Source of the DNA: an uncultured Collinsella sp.
GTDB lineage: Bacteria > Actinomycetota > Coriobacteriia > Coriobacteriales > Coriobacteriaceae
DNA length: 25,150 nucleotides
Reading direction: 5' to 3'
Assembly: GCA_900754525.1 (NCBI GenBank)
Contig: CAAEDE010000082.1
Location: 1-25,150, forward strand
The first letter of the stretch is position 1. Every line of letters starts with the position of its first letter. The position numbers and the translations under genes were made by a program. Under the pieces are notes generated by a model. That model did not search any database, had not been told where the DNA came from, and saw nothing but the letters and a program-made list of their open reading frames with translations. Below are positions 21,141 through 25,150 of the stretch, piece by piece.

Positions 21141-23468
21141 ATGGCGGATTCTCAGATCCATGTCGCGCTGGCGGGTAACCCCAACTGCGGCAAGACCACG
21201 CTTTTCAACCTGATCACCGGCGCCAACGGCTACGTTGGCAACTGGCCCGGCGTCACGGTTGAGAAAAAGGAAGCCAAGCTCCTAAGCGACAAGAACGTTA
21301 CCATCACGGACCTCCCTGGCATCTACTCGCTTTCCCCCTACAGCCCCGAGGAGCAATGCTCGCGCGATTACCTCATGAGCGGCGAGCCCGATGTTGTCGT
21401 CCAAGTTGTCGATGCCACCAACCTCGAGCGCAACCTGTACCTGGCGCTTCAGGTTATCGAGACCGGCCTGCCCGTGGTCGTTGCCCTCAACATGGCCGAC
21501 TTGGTCGAGAAGAACGGCGACAAGATCGACACGGACAAGCTCTCCAAGAAGCTCGGTTGTCCGGTCATGATGATCTCGGCTCTTAAGAACAAGGGCATCA
21601 AGGAGCTGTTCGAGCAGGTCAAGAAGTCCGCAGCTTCCAAGGGCCAGGTGCCGGAGCACAAGTTCGACTCCTCCATCGAGGACGTTCTGGACCACATCGA
21701 GAACAATCTGCCTGCGAGCGTTCCCGCCAACAAGCGCCGCTATTACGCCGTCAAGCTGTTCGAGCGTGATGCAGACGCCTGCAAACTCATCAACCTCACC
21801 AAGGAGAAGGCCGCTCGCGTGGAGGAGCTGGTCGCCCAGTGCGAGCAGGACTGCGACGATGACGCCGAGTCCATCATCACCGGTGAGCGCTACGGCGTGA
21901 TCGCACACATCATCGACGAGTGCCTCACCAAGGCTCCGGCCAAGATGAGCACTTCCGAGAAGATTGACCGCGTGGTTACCAACCGTATCCTGGGCCTGCC
22001 GATCTTTGTGGTCATCATGTTCTGCGTGTACTACATCGCCGTTTCCACCTTGGGTGGCACGGTGACGGACTTCACCAACGACCAGCTCTTCGGCACCGAC
22101 GGCTGGTACGTGCTCGGTCAGGGCCGCGACGCTTACGACGCGGCTGTCGAGGCCGCGGGTGACGACGCCGACTCGGTCGACCCGGCACAGTACGGCCCCT
22201 ATGTCCCGGGTATCACCACCATGGTGCACGATGCCCTCGTGGCGGGTGGCACCGAGGACGGCGGCCTGGTCGATTCGCTGGTCTGCGACGGTATCGTTGG
22301 CGGCCTGGGCGCCATCTTCGGCTTTGTGCCGCAGATGTTCCTGCTGTTCGTGATGCTGTCCTTCCTGGAGGACTGCGGCTACATGGCCCGCGTCGCCTTT
22401 ATCATGGACCGCGTGTTCCGCCGCTTTGGCCTGTCCGGTAAGTCGTTCATCCCCATGCTCGTGTCCTCGGGCTGCGGCGTCCCCGGCGTCATGGCCACCA
22501 AGACCATCGAGAACGAGAAGGACCGCCGCATGACGGTCATGACCACCACGTTCATCCCCTGCGGCGCCAAGCTGCCGATCATCGCCCTGCTCATGGGCTC
22601 CATCATTGGCGATTCTTCCACCACGGCCGCATGGATCAGCCCGCTCTTCTACTTCCTGGGCGTCTTTGCCGTCATCGCCTCGGGCCTCATGCTCAAGAAG
22701 ACCAAGCTCTTCGCCGGCCGTCCGACCCCGTTTGTCATGGAGCTTCCTGCCTACCACTTCCCGGCGATCCGTTCCTGGGCGCTGCACGTGTGGGAGCGCT
22801 GCTGGGCCTTTATCAAGAAGGCCGGCACGGTCATCTTTGCGTCCACCGTCGTCGTTTGGTTCCTCTCCAACTTTGGTAGCTATAACGGTTCCTTTGGCTT
22901 CCTGCCTGCGATGGACGGCATCCCCGAGGAGTTTATGGACTACTCCGTGCTCGCCATGCTCGGCAACCTGGTCGCTTGGATCTTCGCCCCGCTCGGCTTT
23001 AGCACCTGGCAGGCCACCGCGCTGACCGTCTCTGGCCTCGTCGCCAAGGAGAACGTCGTCGCAACCGCCGGTTCGCTGCTGTCCGTCGCCGACGCCGGCG
23101 AGACTGACCCGAGCCTGTGGACCGCGTTTGCCGGCATGTTCCCCACCATGGGCGCTTGCGTTGCCTTCGGCGCCTTCAACCTGCTGTGCGCTCCGTGCTT
23201 TGCCGCCATTGGCACCATCCGCAACCAGATGGATTCCGGCAAGTGGACTGCGATTGCCATTGGCTACGAGTGCGCCTTCGCTTGGGTGATCGGCCTGTTC
23301 ATCAACCAGTTCTACAACCTGCTTGTCCTTGGGCAGTTTGGTATCTGGACGGTTGTGGCCATTGTGCTGCTGGTTGCGATGCTCTTCCAGATTTTCCGTC
23401 CCATGCCCAAGCATGCATGGACCGATGAGGACGAGACCAACACTGCTTCCGCCGCAGTTTCCGCTTAA
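21141..23468 (+). CDS. feoB: Ferrous iron transporter FeoB
   Basis: The inner-membrane Fe(II) importer with a cytoplasmic G domain. The 775-residue protein begins with the G domain: G1 GNPNCGKT (12-19), G2 threonine in PGVTVE (T39), G3 DLPG (57-60), G4 NMAD (117-120) and G5 SAL. The membrane part holds the two FeoB gate repeats, with SSGCGVPGVMATKTI and later IPCGAKLPI, and ends with a charged tail. It also has a long acidic loop (about residues 315-365) between the first and second transmembrane segments, probably external. ATG 21141 has AGAAGGA 5 nt upstream. It follows two feoA genes and is followed by a terminator, then a FeoB-associated protein. Confidence 0.97.
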   Translation: MADSQIHVALAGNPNCGKTTLFNLITGANGYVGNWPGVTVEKKEAKLLSDKNVTITDLPGIYSLSPYSPEEQCSRDYLMSGEPDVVVQVVDATNLERNLYLALQVIETGLPVVVALNMADLVEKNGDKIDTDKLSKKLGCPVMMISALKNKGIKELFEQVKKSAASKGQVPEHKFDSSIEDVLDHIENNLPASVPANKRRYYAVKLFERDADACKLINLTKEKAARVEELVAQCEQDCDDDAESIITGERYGVIAHIIDECLTKAPAKMSTSEKIDRVVTNRILGLPIFVVIMFCVYYIAVSTLGGTVTDFTNDQLFGTDGWYVLGQGRDAYDAAVEAAGDDADSVDPAQYGPYVPGITTMVHDALVAGGTEDGGLVDSLVCDGIVGGLGAIFGFVPQMFLLFVMLSFLEDCGYMARVAFIMDRVFRRFGLSGKSFIPMLVSSGCGVPGVMATKTIENEKDRRMTVMTTTFIPCGAKLPIIALLMGSIIGDSSTTAAWISPLFYFLGVFAVIASGLMLKKTKLFAGRPTPFVMELPAYHFPAIRSWALHVWERCWAFIKKAGTVIFASTVVVWFLSNFGSYNGSFGFLPAMDGIPEEFMDYSVLAMLGNLVAWIFAPLGFSTWQATALTVSGLVAKENVVATAGSLLSVADAGETDPSLWTAFAGMFPTMGACVAFGAFNLLCAPCFAAIGTIRNQMDSGKWTAIAIGYECAFAWVIGLFINQFYNLLVLGQFGIWTVVAIVLLVAMLFQIFRPMPKHAWTDEDETNTASAAVSA

Positions 23469-23497
23469 GTCCGAATAAGGATTAACCCCTTTCCACG

Positions 23498-23530
23498 AGC
23501 CCGGGTGTCCCAGCGACACTCGGGCTTTTT
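23498..23530 (+). terminator. Intrinsic terminator of feoB
   Basis: AGCCCGGGTGTC (23498-23509) pairs with GACACTCGGGCT (23515-23526), one G/T, loop CCAGC, followed by TTTTT. It lies 29 bp after the feoB stop, so the next small gene probably has its own promoter or relies on read-through. Confidence 0.93.
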
Positions 23531-23565
23531 GGTGGGGAGATGTGGCGTTTCCGCAGATAAAACCG

Positions 23566-23592
23566 ACCAAAATGAACCTGTCCCTTTTTGGT
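23566..23592. repeat. Small inverted repeat between feoB and the FeoB-associated gene
   Basis: ACCAAAA (23566-23572) pairs with TTTTGGT (23586-23592) around a 13-nt loop containing CCTGTCCC. It lies 50 bp before the next start codon and could be an operator or a small hairpin. No assignment is possible. Confidence 0.4.
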
Positions 23593-23642
23593 AGGTGGAG
23601 AATGGGGTAAAGTAAGTGATGGTTAACTAGAGGAGGCTTGCT

Positions 23643-23843
23643 ATGGCACCTATCGATATTGTTGTACTGGCTGTTATTGGTATTGCGTTTGTCGCGGTAT
23701 GCGTGCGCATCTACCGCAAGGGCACCTGCGCCGACTGCGCTCAGGGTGGCGTTTGCACGGGGCATTGCTCCAACAAAAAGACGTGCGCCGCACTTAAGGG
23801 CGTGGACAAAATCGCCGAAGACTTGGGCCGCGGTATCAAATAA
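23643..23843 (+). CDS. FeoB-associated Cys-rich membrane protein
   Basis: A 66-residue protein with one N-terminal transmembrane helix (about residues 4-22, IDIVVLAVIGIAFVAVCV). A basic stop-transfer stretch follows (RIYRKG), then a cytoplasmic cysteine cluster (CADC, then C, C and C within 20 residues). This is the pattern of small FeoB-associated proteins found after feoB; a role in iron handling at the membrane is inferred. GAGGAGG lies before ATG 23643 at good spacing. It is separated from feoB by a terminator and 174 bp. Confidence 0.88.
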   Translation: MAPIDIVVLAVIGIAFVAVCVRIYRKGTCADCAQGGVCTGHCSNKKTCAALKGVDKIAEDLGRGIK

Positions 23844-23856
23844 GGTCTAGACATCC

Positions 23857-23892
23857 AAGCGCCTCGCGAGCATCCGTTCGCGGGGCGCTTTG
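23857..23892 (+). terminator. Hairpin terminator after the FeoB-associated gene
   Basis: A 13-bp stem (23857-23869 with 23878-23890, one G/T) with an 8-nt loop lies 13 bp after the stop. Only a short T-run (TTT) follows, so efficiency may be modest. Confidence 0.75.
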
Positions 23893-23987
23893 CGCATTTG
23901 GGCGCGAGCGCGGCGAGTTGAAGAGTATTTTTGGGGTATCGTTAACTGAACTGTAAATTGGCAACTTATCTATAACGGAGTAATCCC

Positions 23988-25067
23988 ATGAGCGCTCGTG
24001 TAACCATGAAGGACATAGCCGCCGAGCTTGGCGTTTCCATCAATACCGTGCACAAGGCCCTGACGGGAAAGGCCGGCGTGAGCGAATCCGTGCGCGCCAA
24101 GGTGAACGCCAAGGCCGAGGCCATGGGCTATCACCGCAACACAAGTGCCTCAAGCCTGCGCCGCAAGGACATCAATCTGGTGTTTTGCCTGCCCCGCGCA
24201 TCGCGCGAGGGAGCGTACTTTTTCCGTTACCTGTGGGAAGGCTGCAATCGCTTTGAACAGGAGGTCATCGACCAGGGCATTACGGTTGAGCGTGTTGAAT
24301 TTGGCGTGGGCGGCTACGCTGATGCGCTCGAGCAAATCGACGAGCGTTTGCAGGTGGGCGAGAAGATCGATGGCTTGCTCGCCTATGCGCCGGGCGACGA
24401 TCGTGCAACTGAGCTTTTGGGGCAGATTGCCGAGGCGGGCGTGACGATCGAGCTCGTCGACGGCGACCGTCCGCACCTCGACCGTCTGGGCGCCAGTCTG
24501 GCTGATTATTCAACGGCGGGCAGCCTGATGGCCGAGCAGGCGGTCAACTTGGTTCACGCCGCTGGTGTCGATGCCCGCGTGCTCCTGCTAGCGGGCGACC
24601 CCTATACCGATTCACACTATCTAACCGCCCGTGCCTTCCACAATTACCTGCGCGAACGAGGTATTCCATGGCAGGTCGAGGACCTTGCCGGTGCCCATGC
24701 GCAAGTCAAACAGCTCAAGCATGAGCTCGAAAAGCGCTTGAGTGCGCCGGACGCCCCTGAGCTCATTTGTAGCGTTTTTGCCGTTGGTTCCGAAGTGGTT
24801 GCCGATGCGCTTGTCTCGAGCGGCAAGGCCGGTCAGGTTATGGTGATCGGCAACGACCTGTTTCCCGAAAGCGCCCTGGCCTTGCGCCGCGGTATCTTTA
24901 CCAATATTGTCTATAAGGACCCGACGAGCCTGGCGTATCGCGGCGCCAAGACACTGGGCGATTATTTGCTGTGGGGAAGGACCCCGACGGAGACCGTCCA
25001 GAAGGGCGCCGTCGAGATGGTGTTTGCCAGCAATGTCGATCGCTACTGCGAACTTGCGGGAATTTAG
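23988..25067 (+). CDS. LacI-family transcriptional regulator
   Basis: A 359-residue regulator. The N-terminal helix-turn-helix (VTMKDIAAELGVSINTVHKALTGKAGVS, residues 5-32) is followed by the hinge GYHRNTSASSLRRKD. A periplasmic-binding-like domain comes next, with DGLLAYAPGD and later MVIGNDLFPESALALRRGIFTNIVYKDP. The effector domain resembles sugar-binding LacI proteins, but its ligand is not recognisable. ATG 23988 has GGAG about 8 nt upstream. Its targets are not evident: no CAACCGGTTG-like operator precedes it, and the next gene on the right is on the other strand. It may control a gene outside the window. Confidence 0.9.
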   Translation: MSARVTMKDIAAELGVSINTVHKALTGKAGVSESVRAKVNAKAEAMGYHRNTSASSLRRKDINLVFCLPRASREGAYFFRYLWEGCNRFEQEVIDQGITVERVEFGVGGYADALEQIDERLQVGEKIDGLLAYAPGDDRATELLGQIAEAGVTIELVDGDRPHLDRLGASLADYSTAGSLMAEQAVNLVHAAGVDARVLLLAGDPYTDSHYLTARAFHNYLRERGIPWQVEDLAGAHAQVKQLKHELEKRLSAPDAPELICSVFAVGSEVVADALVSSGKAGQVMVIGNDLFPESALALRRGIFTNIVYKDPTSLAYRGAKTLGDYLLWGRTPTETVQKGAVEMVFASNVDRYCELAGI

Positions 25068-25101
25068 GAGGCTTCGGTAGTTTGTGTGACAAGGGGCTAG
25101 C

Positions 25102-25150
25102 CTAGGCAGCAACGCTCTTCGCTCCCTTCACGCCCTTCTTCCTCGCCTTC
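25102..25150 (-). CDS. C-terminal end of an unidentified Lys/Ala-rich protein (partial)
   Basis: On the minus strand a frame enters from the right edge and ends at TAG (25102-25104), reading KARKKGVKGAKSVAA. This lysine/alanine-rich tail is typical of nucleic-acid-binding proteins, but the family cannot be named from 15 residues. It would be convergent with the LacI-type gene. The reading frame is supported only by its composition and position. Confidence 0.35.
   Translation of the reverse strand, partial: KARKKGVKGAKSVAA

Noticed and set aside
22091..22280. Possible insertion in feoB (acidic loop)
   Set aside because: The frame is intact and long acidic external loops occur in FeoB proteins; composition does not differ from the rest of the gene.

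Overview
The window looks like a chromosomal segment of a gut actinobacterium of the class Coriobacteriia, most likely Collinsella. This rests on high G+C coding sequence with strong GC3 bias, clear Shine-Dalgarno sites, the gene content, and many GC-rich intergenic palindromes. The genus is an inference from composition and content; no database search was run.

Layout, left to right. (1) hisS and ppc on the plus strand, each with a promoter-like box. (2) About 860 bp without a gene, starting with a 127-nt nested palindrome and ending in a leader with stacked hairpins. (3) The nickel-dependent lactate racemase locus: larA (TTG start) and a larD-type aquaglyceroporin on plus, converging on larB-larC-tetR on minus. 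A second copy of the nested palindrome lies at the convergence point. (4) serB (minus), divergent from aspS (plus). (5) A cluster of tandem related hairpins between the convergent aspS and ebgR. (6) An Ebg-type beta-galactosidase locus: ebgR (minus), then ebgA-ebgC (plus), with three identical 10-bp operators in the divergent control region. (7) An APC-family amino-acid transporter. (8) A 228-bp element with 35-bp terminal inverted repeats and no reading frame. (9) An HPr-like phosphocarrier. (10) A ferrous-iron uptake locus: feoA, a second feoA, feoB and a FeoB-associated Cys-rich protein, with a DtxR/IdeR-like operator before feoB. (11) A LacI-family regulator, and the C-terminus of a Lys/Ala-rich protein at the right edge on minus.

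How the genes work together. larA/larD would move and racemise lactate. larB and larC make the nickel-pincer cofactor of LarA, but larE and the C-terminal half of larC are not in this window. ebgA/ebgC hydrolyse lactose-type galactosides under the divergent LacI-type repressor. The feo genes import Fe(II), probably under metal control. hisS, aspS, serB and ppc are housekeeping genes.

The least explained signals are the palindromes. Two families appear in which unpaired parts are conserved between copies while paired arms differ but stay complementary. Members sit just after stop codons or between convergent genes. LarC ending where its LarC2 half should begin, with a TetR gene in that place, is the main coding oddity.
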